Assembly: GCA_037953745.1 (NCBI GenBank)
Contig: JBAKBP010003237.1
Span: 93,654 to 157,653 of the forward strand
Direction of reading: 5' to 3'
From: Lithodes maja
Lineage: Eukaryota > Arthropoda > Malacostraca > Decapoda > Lithodidae
DNA length: 64,000 nt
A program made the position numbers and the translations under genes. Positions 53,085 through 64,000 of the stretch are shown piece by piece. Each line of letters starts with the position of its first letter. Position 1 is the stretch's first letter. The notes under the pieces were generated by a model. It saw nothing but the letters and a program-made list of their open reading frames with translations, had not been told where the DNA came from and ran no database searches.

Positions 53085-53846
53085 ACAGTAGGTACGAGAC
53101 TATCAATACTACAGTAGGTACGAGACTATCAATACTACAGTAGGTACGAGACTATCAATACTACAGTAGGTACGAGACTATCAATACTACAGTAGGTACA
53201 AGACTATCAATACTACAGTAGGTACGAGACTATCAATACTACAGTAGGTACGAGACTATCAATACTACAGTAGGTACGAGACTATCAATACTACAGTAGG
53301 TACGAGACTATCAATACTACAGTAGGTACGAGACTATCAATACTACAGTAGGTACGAGACTATCAATACTACAGTAGGTACGAGACTATCAATACTACAG
53401 TAGGTACGAGACTATCAATACTACAGTAGGTACGAGACTATCAATACTACAGTAGGTACGAGACTATCAATACTACAGTAGGTACGAGACTATCAATACT
53501 ACAGTAGGTACGAGACTATCAATACTACAGTAGGTACGAGACTATCAATACTACAGTAGGTACGAGACTATCAATACTACAGTAGGTACGAGACTATCAA
53601 TACTACAGTAGGTACGAGACTATCAATACTACAGTAGGTACGAGACTATCAATACTACAGTAGGTACGAGACTATCAATACTACAGTAGGTACGAGACTA
53701 TCAATACTACAGTAGGTACGAGACTATCAATACTACAGTAGGTACGAGACTATCAATACTACAGTAGGTACGAGACTATCAATACTACAGTAGGTACGAG
53801 ACTATCAATACTACAGTAGGTACGAGACTATCAATACTAGGCAAGA
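53085..53846. repeat. 26-bp minisatellite, about 29 copies
   Basis: The unit contains TACTACAGTAGGTACGAGAC and TATCAA. Almost perfectly uniform (one G/A variant near 53200). Confidence 0.95.
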
Positions 53847-53957
53847 TACTAAAATAGCCTGTCTGATCTACAGAATGACTGTCAAGTGTTCTGGGTAAAT
53901 TGCTAAGTTCAACACTACCCATTCAGGTCTAAAGACAGATCCTACCAAGTGTTCTGG

Positions 53958-54007
<50 letters not shown>

Positions 54008-54302
54008 TTTTTTCAGTTAGCAATTTACAGAGTTGGTACCACATAGTATGTTACAAATATGACATGTACCAGCTTTGCATAATTCCAACTAAGGATAGCC
54101 CAATAAGGCCGTTAGGCGTATTTCCATTAGGGTCCTTGTGGGATTAGGTTAGCTGGGGAAAAGGGAAGGATACAAGAAATAGATACTTTTGAGAAAGTAT
54201 TTCTAGGGGGTTATTTTAAGATACCTTACATCCTCTGGTAAATATCAGTAATCCGTAATCAGTAATAATTTCAGTTTGGTTTGCCTATCTCTTATGTCTT
54301 AT

Positions 54303-55890
54303 TTAGTAGTAGACATAAGCTTGGTGCTCCCTTCTCGCAGCTGTCCGGTTCAGGTGTTCCGTCAGGCTACGTCTGAAAGAATACAGTGTTCTCTTTTCAC
54401 GGACTGACTGGGGCAAGTCGTTCCAGTGTTTGATGGCAGTGAAGAAGAATGTTTGCTTACCCTGTCCTTGGATTCTCGGGACCTTAAAATTAAACATCCT
54501 GTTTCTTGTATTATGTCCACTCCTCTCATTTGCTTTAACAAAATCACTCTTAAGATACTCTGGAGCTCTGTCATAGAATATTTTGAAGGCATTAGTGAGC
54601 CTGATTTGTTTGGCCCTGTCAGAGACATTGAGCATACCTAGTGACTGAAGTTGTTCCTGGCAAACATGTGATCTGGGTCCTAGGTTCAGCATGAACCTAA
54701 CCATTTTATTTTGAGTGACCTGAAGTTTGTGCTGTGCTGATTTAGATGATGCAGAGTACCAGGATGACACAGAATAGTCAAAATGACATTGAATAAGCGC
54801 TTGGCAAAGGGTCATTTTGGTCGCCGCTGGCAAGCATTCCACCTGTCTATACAGATATTTTATACGTGCTCTACACTTACACAGGATAGATTCCAAAATA
54901 GTTTCACCTGACAAACTCTAGTCCAGTTTTAGTCAGATATTTAACTTGTGACACTGTTGTTATAGGAATATCATTACAGTTGACCGAGAAGCCCACAATG
55001 TCTTTCAGTTTGCGTTTTGTCCCACATAATATGGCTTCCGTCTTGCCCAGGTGAAGAGATAGTCTATTGTCCACTAGCCATTCACTACATGATTCTAGTT
55101 CTTTGGAAAGTGAAGCGGCAATACTTATTGGGTCTTTTCCTGAAACCAGAAGCACGCTGTCTTCAGCATACAGTAATAATTTACACGAGACTCTCAGTTT
55201 CATGTTGTTCACATAACAGAGAAAGAGTAAGGGACCAAGGATGCTTCCCTGCGGGACCCCACAGTTAATTGGCATAGGATCAGATATATTATCATCAATT
55301 TTGACTCTGTGTTCTACCACTAAGATAAGATTTAAACCAGTTCACAGACCCAATGCCCATTGCTTGTAGTTTATTACATAGGATATCATGGTCTACTGTG
55401 TCAAACGGTTTTTGCAGATCAAGAAGAACCATACCGGTGTAGTTACCTTTAGACATTTCTTTACGAATGTGATCTGTTAAGTAGATGAGACAGGAGTCAG
55501 TCGAGTACATGCATCTGAAACCTGATTGAAACTTATAAAATAGATACTTTTCTTTGAGGTAGTGTTCAATTTGGGTGTATACCGCTCTCTCAAGGATTTT
55601 AGATACAATACATAATATGCTAACTGGTCTGTAGTTGCCAAATTCTAGTTTATTTCCTTTCTTGAATAGAGGGGTTACAATAGCTTCCTTCAGTTCAGCA
55701 GGTACAGTGTTGGTGTTAATTGACAAGTTGATGATGTGGGTTAGGGGACCTGCTGCAGCTATACCAATGGCTCCATCTCGTAGAAATTTGGCAGGAATTT
55801 TGTCTGGTCCTGTGCTTTTATGTACATTTAGGTTAGAGAGCTCGTCAAAAGTATAATTATTTTGGTGTAACATTTTGCAATCCACATGTG
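54303..55890 (-). pseudogene. ORF2: RT and C-terminal domain, broken
   Basis: 55885-55295 encodes KSTGPDKIPAKFL, FGNYRPVSILCIVSKILERA, FQSGFR and LLDLQKPFDTVDHDIL (the usual Ala of KAFD is Pro). 55320-54940 encodes NCGVPQGSILGPLLFLCYVN and LLYAEDSVLLVSG, where the first Asp of the catalytic pair has become Glu. After a frame change, 54914-54303 carries the C-terminal HFDYSVSSWY, LGMLNVSDRAKQIRL and HWNDLPQSVR. Substitutions plus frameshifts make it inactive. Confidence 0.82.
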
Positions 55891-57232
55891 TTCAGGTGTA
55901 TGCCTTTATCTCTGTAGAAATTTCGAAAGGTGGCCGTTGTTGTTGTGTAATTATTGAGAGGTTGAGGTAGGTTCTGTGCAAGTGTGTTTGCTATGGAGGT
56001 GCAGAAGGTGTTGAAGTAGGTTGAAATTTGTAGTTTATCGTGGCAAACCTGATCATTAATGTTGCGAGCAATATTAGTGTTAGACGAATCCCTTGCCTTG
56101 TTGCTGTAGCCTGTTGTTTTTAGGTGCCTCCATAGTTTCTTTGGGTTATTCTGATATTCCTCTGCCTTATTGTGGAAATAATTAGTTTTCGCTGATTTGA
56201 TTTTTCTACTTAGTTTATTCCTGGCCCTGTTGAACTCATGTTTCAGACCTTGATCCTGTCTCTGTTTCACTAGCCTTTTTAACAGATTGTCTCTGTGTTC
56301 CAGATGGTGTAGTATGTCATTGTTGATCCATGGGTCTGACCTTGCTTTAATTCGTATGTCTTTCAGAAGAGATATTTCGTCTAGGATGTCTGCGTCATTA
56401 ACGTTTGTACTTCCAAACACTGGAGACCAGTCTGTATTCCACAAAATGTCCAGAAATGTTTCTTTGTTGTAGTTTCTGAGTGACCTTGTTTTGATAACCT
56501 TGTGATTCTCTAGGGTAATTGTTGTGGTTTTCTGTGTGCAATATGTGACTAAGTGATCACTTATCCCAGTCTGTATAATCCCTGATTGGGATATTTTGTC
56601 CTCTCTGTTACAGTTTGTGTGGTCTAATATTGTGGCAGTGTTCTCAGAGATACGTGTGGGGGTTGTGAGGAGTTGTTTGTGATTGTGCATTGTCAGTATG
56701 TGCCAATATTCTCGTACAAGCCTATTATTTCGTTGTTTGTAACACAGGTTAAAATCCCCTAGTATAATGGATTCATTCCGAGGGTCTAGCGATGACAAAG
56801 TTCGTTCAAATTTGGTCAAGAATTGTGTGTCGTCTGGTGGCCTATAGCACACCCCAATTGTGATGGGTCTTGTCCTCGGCAGGTATAGGTCGATCCACAG
56901 AGCTTTGTGATTTTCTACATGGAGGTCGGTCCTAGTTGTGTGTGTGAGGTTGTTTTTTTACATATAGACATACTCCTCCCCCTTGCCTGTTGCGATCATT
57001 CCTAACCATGTTGAAACCTTGAATGTTTATTTCACCATCGTTTATACTTTAATCCAGCCAGGCTTCTGTGATTGCAATTATTGAAGCTTTGGCCTTATTA
57101 GCTAACAAGTTTATTTCTGACAATTTATGGTACATTGATCTGGCGTTAATGTGGATAAGATGGAGCCCTTTGTTGGTGAACACTCTGTATTCATCTTTGA
57201 TTTTGAGTGTGTCCTGGCTGGATTTTGAGTTG
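55857..57232 (-). pseudogene. ORF2: AP-endonuclease domain and linker
   Basis: INARSMYHKLSEINLLANKA and IIAITEAWLD (57150-57050), RQGGGVCLYVKK (about 56970), CYRPPDD and ILGDFNLCYK (56852-56740), SDHLVTYC (about 56560), then a basic linker with SRKIKSAKTNYF and KKLWRHLKTTG. A stop and frame shifts lie near 57055-56860. The 5' side is cut by the TTAA element at 57233. Confidence 0.78.
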
Positions 57233-57236
57233 TTAA

Positions 57237-57715
57237 CACTAAAAGAGCGGCTGGTGGAGTATATTTCACCGTGCCGCCCAGCGTTTTTTTTTTTACCATA
57301 AATGGTGTTGTTTCCGTGCTCTTTTTCATGCATAAACAAGAGCCAGAGCGTAATAAAATTATTTATCCCTGAAAGGGCGTAAATTGAGCTTTCCAATGAC
57401 ACCAGAACCATCCTTTTACAATCACTGGTTGTCTTGCAACGATCGTGCAACCGAAGAGCAAAATCGCTAAAATACGGTCATTTCGTTACATAATTATGTA
57501 TGTAGCGAGGGAGGGAGGGTGGAGTAGTGTGGAGTACATGTCAGTAGACCCACGGCGGCCGTGGTGAGCGGTCATGAGGTAACCTACGCTCCTCCCGTCG
57601 CTCGTCTCTCTCACTGAGCCAATATTGCGCCAAAATTGCACACAGACAAGTCGGGCCCCGCCACATTGTCCAGCTTTTTAGATACGGACTTAAGTCGGGC
57701 CCCGCTAAAGAAGGG
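57237..57715 (-). mobile_element. TTAA miniature element, 479 bp (family M1), inserted in the retroelement
   Basis: TTAA at 57233-57236 and 57716-57719. Reverse orientation relative to 22926. Ends CCCTTCTTTAGCGG (from the right) and CACTAAAAGAGCGG. Carries the M1 interior (TTGCACGATCGTTGCAAGAC, AGCTCAATTTACGCCCTTTC). A minus-strand open frame through it (57049-57450) is a chimera. Confidence 0.83.
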
Positions 57716-57719
57716 TTAA

Positions 57720-58077
57720 TACTTGGTTCATTTACATTAATATTCAGTAATGAATGCAAGGCACACATGTTGCATAGGAATTCCTGTTCTTCACTGTTGG
57801 TCTTCTTAGAGATGCACTTCATGTGAGCTACAGTTTTACACTTAACACAGTTTAGGATCTTTTGTTTTCTTGTTATGAGTGATTCACATATTTCACAAAT
57901 GATTTTAAGACCTTTAATAGCTACTTCCCTACATTTATCGCATTCCACTTCTTTCCTGCTCGTAACTTAAGTACATCGATCGTGTACGGCTTCATTACAA
58001 CTACTACATTGTGAAGTTGTACTAGTTTTGTTGAATCCAATATCGCACACTATACATATTTTCCTGTTACTGTTCAT
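57720..58077 (-). pseudogene. ORF1 zinc-finger region of the retroelement
   Basis: An ATG at 58077 (minus) opens a frame with CIVCDIGFNKT, QCSSCNEAVHDRC, an in-frame TAA, then ECDKC, IICEICESLITRK, LNCVKCKTVAHMKC, FLCNMC. This is a Cys/His pattern like two PHD-type zinc-binding modules, known from ORF1 of several non-LTR groups where it probably helps bind RNA. The frame ends near 57720 at the TTAA insertion. Confidence 0.65.
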
Positions 58078-58199
58078 CGTACGTCTGGCGGTGTGGTGAT
58101 CAGCTGAGCGCCGTGAGCGAGCGCATGAGATGGGGACAGGTTGTGGCTCCCCCTTGCCCCCCCCCCCCTCCCACCCCTACCTGTATTTCTTGTTTGATT

Positions 58200-59007
58200 T
58201 TGTCCTTTTTCTTGGCCGTTGTTGCTGCTTTATTGTTGATGTTGTTGCAACTGATCCCTTTTTTTTAGCAGTTCTGGTTGCATGTTGAGCTACCTGGGTC
58301 GCCGATAGTGTTGTGTTGTAGTAGGTTTGGTTGATTTGTTGTGCAGCGGCGTCGTGTTGTGGGGGGTGGGTGGTTTCTCTTGTCTTTCTTGTTCGTTGCT
58401 GTTACTTCATTGTCGATGTGTTTGCTAGAGCTTCCTGCTTTTTTGGGTGTTCTGGTTGCATGTTGTGTTACTTGGGTCACCGATATCTGTGGTAGTGATG
58501 ATACAGTTGAGGGTAATGTTGATAGGTAGAGTGTTTGCACTGTGCTGGCGGTTGCCCTGCGGTCTTGGTTGGGAGTTGAAGCGTGAAGAGAGATTGGGGT
58601 GCCTGTTTGCCCAGTTTGTTATAACGAATTTTACTGGTAGGGACTGTTGAAATGTCGGTGTTTGCCTTACTTGTTTGGTGGTGAGGTTTCTTCAACGTTG
58701 CACCCGGGGTTGGTCTCTATATCTCCGCAGCTAATTAGAGTGTAGCACAATAGGTGTTGTAGCGAGGTTGTGCCAGAGTACTTGCCAAGCCACGGCGGGC
58801 GTCTTCCCGATATATGAAATAGACCAGGCAGGAATGGCGACAGAAATTTCACTTGTGTGTGACGAGGTCCCTCAATACTAGTTTAGTGTTGACCTGGTAC
58901 ACTACCGGTCCCCTCTGCACCTGTATATCAGCACAGCCCCTCTGGATGTTAAGAAGGATGATACATAGAGAGAGGGTTATGCCCGCACCCCTGATCCCTC
59001 CCGCCAT
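58200..59007 (-). pseudogene. ORF1 N-terminus: signal-like start and 2A-like motif
   Basis: The ATG at 59007 gives MAGGIRGAGITLSLCIILLN, a signal-peptide-like start, to a stop near 58851. The adjoining frame then encodes WLGKYSGTT and LLCYTLISCGDIETNPGC (58740-58697). GDIETNPG is the 2A (ribosome-skipping) core, but the residue after NPG, normally Pro, is Cys here. Downstream pieces (58695-58265) are Thr/Pro/Gln-rich and include a roughly 170-bp direct duplication (TQV.QHATRT.KK twice; 58205-58300 versus 58375-58470). Frameshifts separate the pieces. Confidence 0.6.
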
Positions 59008-59020
59008 CTTACAGTAGTTC

Positions 59021-60105
59021 TTGCTAGATTTGATAATAGCAACTCAGGTCCAAAGACTGTTCCTGCCAAGTGTTCTGGTTACCAGTTGTGTACGACACCA
59101 TCAGAGCAACGACCCTCACTTTCCAGGTCATAAACTGGAGTTACAGATGCAGACTCACCTTTCCTTGCTTGTGGTTCGATACCTTGCAAAGCTCGTGGTA
59201 CAAGACTTAGCACCAGCAAAGGCGAGAGAAGAAGTGCTAGCAGTTTGCCCAGTCCATAAGTCTAGGCCTGACCGAACACTGACAAAAGACGAGAGCCATC
59301 CTAGAAGCCCATCACCCATAGAAAGCGAAAACTCATTAAGTCCCCCCCCCCCCCTCCCCCTCCTCTCGACACCAGGAGTCATTAAATTATAAAGTATGTA
59401 CTGTGTTTTTAATTTTAGAGTTCCTTATTTACTATAACTAATTTCTAACTATTCAAGAATACAGAACACACACTCTGTCCTTGCTGTTCCCCTATTTCAG
59501 TATCCTAAACTTACGATTGAACATTCCAGTACCAACGTACAAGATATTAGTTAGCCGGAAATCAACTCCACAAGTATACAATACCAGCCGCACACACTTA
59601 TTATTAGTACCTGTAACTTCCAATTTGTTAATTATTAGCATTCCCTTTGAATATTATTAGAATATACAGTAGTTGAGCGACTAAAGAGAAAGCTTTTTTC
59701 ATGTCGATGAGGCAGGCTGACTACGCTAAACTCAATTTCTGTAACTTAATATATTACGCACAATAATTCATCATGTATATCTGTAAGTCCACTATATCTA
59801 TCTGTAAGTCCACTATATCTATCTGTAAGTCCACTATATCTATCTGTAAGTCCACTATATCTATCTCATAGTGTTTGTACAAGATGTTTGATTCAATCCA
59901 AGAACTCCCATAAACATTATTTGCACGTGTTCGTAGTGTATCCCATTCTCTCGTGTAGAGTACATGCGCATTAATAGCCCTAACTGAAGTAAATTTTAAT
60001 TATATGTTCTCTTGTGAATGTATATATGATTTCTATGTATGTACTGTATATCCCCCTGTATTTTGTGTGAAACCATACATCTTAGTGTTTAAATAAAAGT
60101 GTTGT
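59021..60105. other. No supported gene; 21-bp repeat
   Basis: A plus frame at 59021-59392 (123 codons) contains a Pro run from a C-tract and has no domain. Its start resembles 53840-53955 and 53035-53090, suggesting an old dispersed repeat. 59783-59865 holds four copies of a 21-bp unit with CTGTAAGTCCACTATATC. AATAAA at about 60092. Confidence 0.4.
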
Positions 60106-60107
60106 TC

Positions 60108-60141
60108 TGTACCTATTGTATAACTTACCTTGTGATTTATC

Positions 60142-60207
<66 letters not shown>

Positions 60208-60259
60208 CTGTATATATAGACTTCTACCCATTGTATAACTTGCCTTGTGTTTTATCGTA

Positions 60260-60293
<34 letters not shown>
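60108..60293. repeat. (AT)n tracts in a duplicated frame
   Basis: (AT)n at 60147-60204 and 60262-60292. Each is preceded by CATTGTATAACTT.CCTTGTG and TTTATCGTACT, so flank plus microsatellite was duplicated together. Confidence 0.8.
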
Positions 60294-60294
<1 letters not shown>

Positions 60295-60599
60295 TTCTTA
60301 ACTTCTCCCCGTTAGTAGAACTCACCAATATCCAGGTTTGCTCTAGCAAAATAAATACGGCGAATGGAAATACAAGAATGAAAAACGTAGACAAAATATA
60401 GCGTGAAAATAAAAGTGAAGGTATGAAGCAGAAAGGAAGCGAATGGAGGTCAAAAGAGAGGACTAGAAAGGAAGGGGAAAACAAGCAGATTGAGAAAAAG
60501 CAGGTGGAGAGGGAGGCCTGATGAAAGGAAAGTCGGGAAAAGCTTGTGCGAGTCCTTTTTCAAGAAGTTTCCTAATTAATGCATTTCCCACGACAAAGG

Positions 60600-61570
60600 T
60601 TTTCCTGCACCTACCATCATCCTTACTCACAATGCAGTCTTTTATTTTAACTACTTTTTTTATTAAGAGACAATACATAGAGAAAGGAAAAACAAAGATA
60701 AAACAAAAAAGGCCCATGTGCCGAAAGGCATCCTTCATTCATAGAATGTTTGTAACAATTGGACTTAAACTATTGTAGGTTGTAAATTTATGGAAAGCAA
60801 CTCCAAGGAAGTTAATTATAGAGAGTAGAAGTTCTGATAATAAATTAATTTCCTGTACTTACCCTCATCCTCACTGACAATGCAGGTTGTTATGTTTAAC
60901 TAACATTCGCTGTGCCTAGGCTCATCCTTGCTGACAATGTAGGCTTTTATTTTTAAGTAACCTGTCTTAACCCTTAATTAGCGGCGCGCAACATAAGTCG
61001 AGTTAAATAAAGCTGGACTATGTGGCGGTGCTCGACATATATCGTGTGGCAATTTCAGCACGTAATGTTGCTGAGAGAGAGAGACAAGTGGTGGAAGGAG
61101 AGTAGCGAGCGTATGACTGCTCCCGACCACCGCGGCGAACCTACTGACACGAATCCCACCTCCTCCCTCCCTCTCTCACTCGCTATATACGGAATTGTAT
61201 GGGGAAATTGCCTAATTACATGCTTTTTGCACTCACGTTGCACAGTTATTGCAAGAAAACTAGCCATCATAAAAGGATCATTATGGTGTCATTCGAAAGC
61301 TCTGTTTATGCCCTTTCAGGGATAGTTACTTGTTTTACGTTCTGGGTCTTATTTAGGCATGAAAATGATCACGTAAACAGCCCTATTTTGGCTAAAAACA
61401 CCCCGCTGGGCGGTACATATAAATAAACCGCATAGGCCGCTCGAAAGGTGTTAAACCTACTCTCATCCTTACTGACATTGTAGGCTTATATCTTTTTCAA
61501 CTAACCTTTCCAGCACCTACCCTCGTCCTTACTGAAAAAGCAGGGTTATAATTTATATCTAACCTATGAA
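60600..61570. repeat. Loose array of about 60-bp repeats, split by a TTAA element
   Basis: Variants of CTACC.TCATCCTTACTGACAATGCAGG...TTTTA..TTTAACTAAC at about 60605, 60855, 60915, 61455 and 61515. The last two lie beyond the insertion at 60971-61450. Noncoding. Confidence 0.65.
60971..61450 (+). mobile_element. TTAA miniature element, 480 bp (family M1)
   Basis: TTAA at 60967-60970 and 61451-61454. Left end CCCTTAATTAGCGGCGCGC, close to that of 22926. Right end CACCTTTCGAGCGGCC (inward). Same interior words. Best match to the 22926 copy and in the same orientation. Confidence 0.83.
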
Positions 61571-64000
61571 AAATAATAGTTAATTTAATGTCAAAAAGTG
61601 TATGAAAATTGTATGAAATCTAATAGTATCAAGCTAGATGTTTTATTAAAGTATCCGCGTTGTTATTCCTCTAGTATTTGTAAAATTATTCAAATTAAAG
61701 TCAAATTTGACACTTTTCAATTGAACTTTGTATATTTCGTCGAGTTTTCGAGATATGTTATTATTTTCTTATAATATAGTTTCATATTTATATTCTAGTT
61801 TGTTTTTGTGGAACCTATTTTATAAAGTGTCACGAATCAAACATTTGACAATGTTTTGTTCTATTGTTCAGAGTTAGCAATATAAATTGTATTTCTGGTA
61901 ATCACTTAGTGGAGTGTGTGAGGGTTTTTAAATATATATTTTGCATAACTTTCTATTTGACTCACTGTTATATAATATATCGTATTTGAACTGTCTTCAT
62001 AACTGAATTACATATTATAAAAATTTACAGTAGAGATGTTGCTTAAGGCAACACAAAGTGAACGTAGGCATAGTATATTTATTTTTGACCTAACTTGTCA
62101 GAATCCAAAATTTGAGGAATACTAAGAATTTTGCGAGAAACTAACTAGATTCTCACGAGTAATATAAATGTTTACACATATAATAATGTGCGTATATATT
62201 GTAGATCGAACAGAGCCTATTCAATGTAAACCAAGCATCATGGTGTAAGATAATACTGCAATTAAGCGGTATTTAAGACGGTAGCCTCCAGATCATTAAT
62301 AATGTTACGACTGGGGTTCAAATATATCAGGACTCTTATTCATTGGACTAGTAATGGCATAAATGTTACAACGGAAAGCGCTAGCTCCAACCTCTGATGT
62401 GTATTCCCAGTGAACAAAGAACACAAATACTCTACAGAGTTCTATATGCAATAATAGGCTATCAAACTCTCAATAAATGTGCGTCTACTCTAGGCTTAAT
62501 GTTATGTGAAAACAGCCTATTACTACCTATAACCGAAGGTGCTTGGTTACGGTATGCAAAGTAAGGTGGTAAGAGAAGTTACAGCTTACGTTACTTTAAT
62601 CAATAAATGTCAGGCACTCCTGCATGAAAGAAAGTGCACTAAAGTCCTTCAACACTAACAAGGAATCTTCTTTAAATGTTAGATGCTATAAAGATGCTCG
62701 TATCGGAAATGGAACCCAAAAAGGCAGGCAGCGGAACAATGCTCGGGCAGGCTATGCACACAAAAAGGCAGAATATATAATGCCGTCGGAGCCAAGAATA
62801 TCCTAAACACTACAACAATAATAATAATCGCCACGACAATGCAGTATTCCTATCAACAAAAAGAGCCTAAGTCGTTTGTGTCTCCATACATCAAACTAGG
62901 CTGCGAAATGCTTGTGTAATCATAAAAGGGTATGCATAAAAAAAGAGTAATTGGTTTAATATACTTAATGTCTACGTGACTGATAAAGTCTAGCTAGAGT
63001 CAATGATACGAGATACTGGTGCGCATGGCATGCCGCATAGCCTAGTGCAAATCTCAAGTCTGTGCGTCAAATATTACGTTATAATGAAGGGTAGCTCTCT
63101 TGAGAAACCTTAATACCGAAGTATTAAGCGTTCTCCTGGCGTACCTCAAAGACAAACAATCGAGACTAGAAGTGCAGAATGGTATAGGCAAAAAGCCCTC
63201 ATTCGTGCATGCTCTACTCTCAATGGCACACAGACTAGAATTTACTCAATCAACTCCAGTTCTCAGGTATGTCGTGCCGCTTTTAACTAAAGCCAGCACT
63301 CATAGGAAACAATACCTTATAATATCAGACTCCTAGTCTAGCATTATCTAATCCAGCAGAACACTAATAATTATAAGACGCGGTACTTAAACAATATAAA
63401 TGCCAACCAATGCTTCGTGATCCACTTATCTTAACACTAACATACATGGGTTATATCAGACTTTAACACACAATACAACTGGCCAGCATTAAGCTGATTT
63501 TGCAGAGTTAACCAAAGGGGATATAATGTTAATAAAAGGTGGTGAAAGATATGGAAAATGAGAGAGATAGGCAGAGGAAAAGATTCTCAGGTGCGAAGCG
63601 GGGACAGATAGCAAGGGAAAAAAGATGGGTGCGTTCTAGAAACCAGATCTGAGGGAGAGAGTGGCGAGGAACTGTATATATACTCGCACTAGCTCGAGGT
63701 GCGTGGGGAAAAAGCGGTTACAAGTCATCTAGCCACTAGCAAGAGCTAACAGCATGGGAAGAACCTCTCTCAACCAACCCCCACGAGGCAGCCAGCCGTG
63801 ACGTCATCGAGCGGGACAAAAACACTGCGCGCCCCCCTCTCACTCTGTTCTACTCTCTCTCTCTCTCTCCAGATCCCATCATTACTAGTTAATGATAAAA
63901 CGTATACTTTACAATTAAATATATAAAGCCTTGACATAGGTGAAAACAAAGAGCCTTTCTGGACTGCCCATGACACGAGCTTTCATATGAAATAAAGCAC
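61571..64000. other. No recognisable gene
   Basis: AT-rich, low in obvious repeats. Short frames (60-78 codons at 62624, 63100 and 63976) have no domain, splice or promoter support. A (CT)n tract lies at about 63853-63870. It could be intron or intergenic host DNA. Confidence 0.45.

Larger units (their letters stand above)
53961..59020 (-). mobile_element. Non-LTR retrotransposon with zinc-finger ORF1 and 2A-like motif
   Basis: Minus-strand order: 5' leader, ORF1 (signal-like start, 2A-like motif, low-complexity middle, zinc fingers), ORF2 (endonuclease, RT, C-terminal region), 3' untranslated region and an (ATT)n tail at 53961-54008. A TTAA element is inserted at 57237-57715. Flanks CAGGTCTAAAGACAGATCCT and CAGGTCCAAAGACTGTTCCT are related, so it sits between diverged copies of one host repeat. 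About 5 kb, essentially full length. Probably in the CR1/L2/Crack/Rex1 group; the exact clade is uncertain. Confidence 0.8.

Noticed and set aside
57049..57450. 133-codon minus-strand frame as a gene
   Set aside because: A chimera of retroelement endonuclease and an antisense TTAA miniature element.
61571..64000. Possible host exons at 62624-62806 and 63100-63336
   Set aside because: Short, no recognised domain, no flanking splice-site pattern that could be supported by eye.

Overview
The window is animal nuclear DNA, most likely from an arthropod and, by the flavour of its retroelements and arrays, a decapod crustacean. The species assignment is inference. It has introns, TATA-type promoters, poly(A) signals, long (TG)n/(GA)n/(AT)n tracts, many minisatellites, at least six kinds of non-LTR retrotransposon, a P-superfamily DNA transposon and a swarm of TTAA-flanked miniature elements. 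The only recognisable host genes are relatives of the Na+/K+-ATPase beta subunit.

Layout. 1-13,000: a cluster of Na+/K+-ATPase beta-like genes (1998-2804, about 5327-6289, 11290-12096) with at least four broken fragments, embedded in a 245-bp repeat array and in large palindromic (foldback) repeats, one of which carries a truncated jockey-like reverse transcriptase (RT) copy. Positions 1-3415 and 9267-12707 are near-identical, 9.29 kb apart, which suggests a recent tandem duplication whose first copy starts left of the window. 13,536-15,653: a TTAA miniature element whose right end has grown into about 37 copies of a 53-bp unit. 15,913-24,500: three minus-strand non-LTR elements. One carries a minisatellite grown inside its coding sequence, and two are CR1-like, one of these interrupted by a TTAA element. 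24,500-40,300: repeat-dominated DNA with a 142-bp array leading into a 28-bp array, further 63-bp and 28-bp arrays, a fourth non-LTR copy, several TTAA miniature elements and a tRNA-derived SINE.

40,405-51,830 is a nest of transposons. A minus-strand jockey-like element is split by (i) a TTAA-flanked element, itself split by a 3,397-bp P-superfamily transposon with long terminal inverted repeats, an 8-bp target duplication and a broken THAP-type transposase gene; and (ii) a plus-strand copy of the same jockey-like family, itself split by a TTAA element and by an RTE-like element whose 640-codon frame is still open. 53,961-59,020 is a minus-strand non-LTR element with paired zinc fingers in ORF1, an N-terminal 2A-like motif and a TTAA element inserted in it. 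59,020-64,000 is mostly featureless apart from microsatellites, a roughly 60-bp repeat array and one more TTAA element.

How the parts relate. Apart from the beta-subunit genes, almost everything recognisable is mobile DNA or tandem repeat. Nesting order gives relative ages: the TTAA elements and P element are younger than the retroelements they split, and the RTE-like copy is younger than the jockey-like copy it splits. Two of the longest arrays can be traced to a seed inside a mobile element (a TTAA element; a reverse-transcriptase gene), and a third grew out of the last monomer of an older array.
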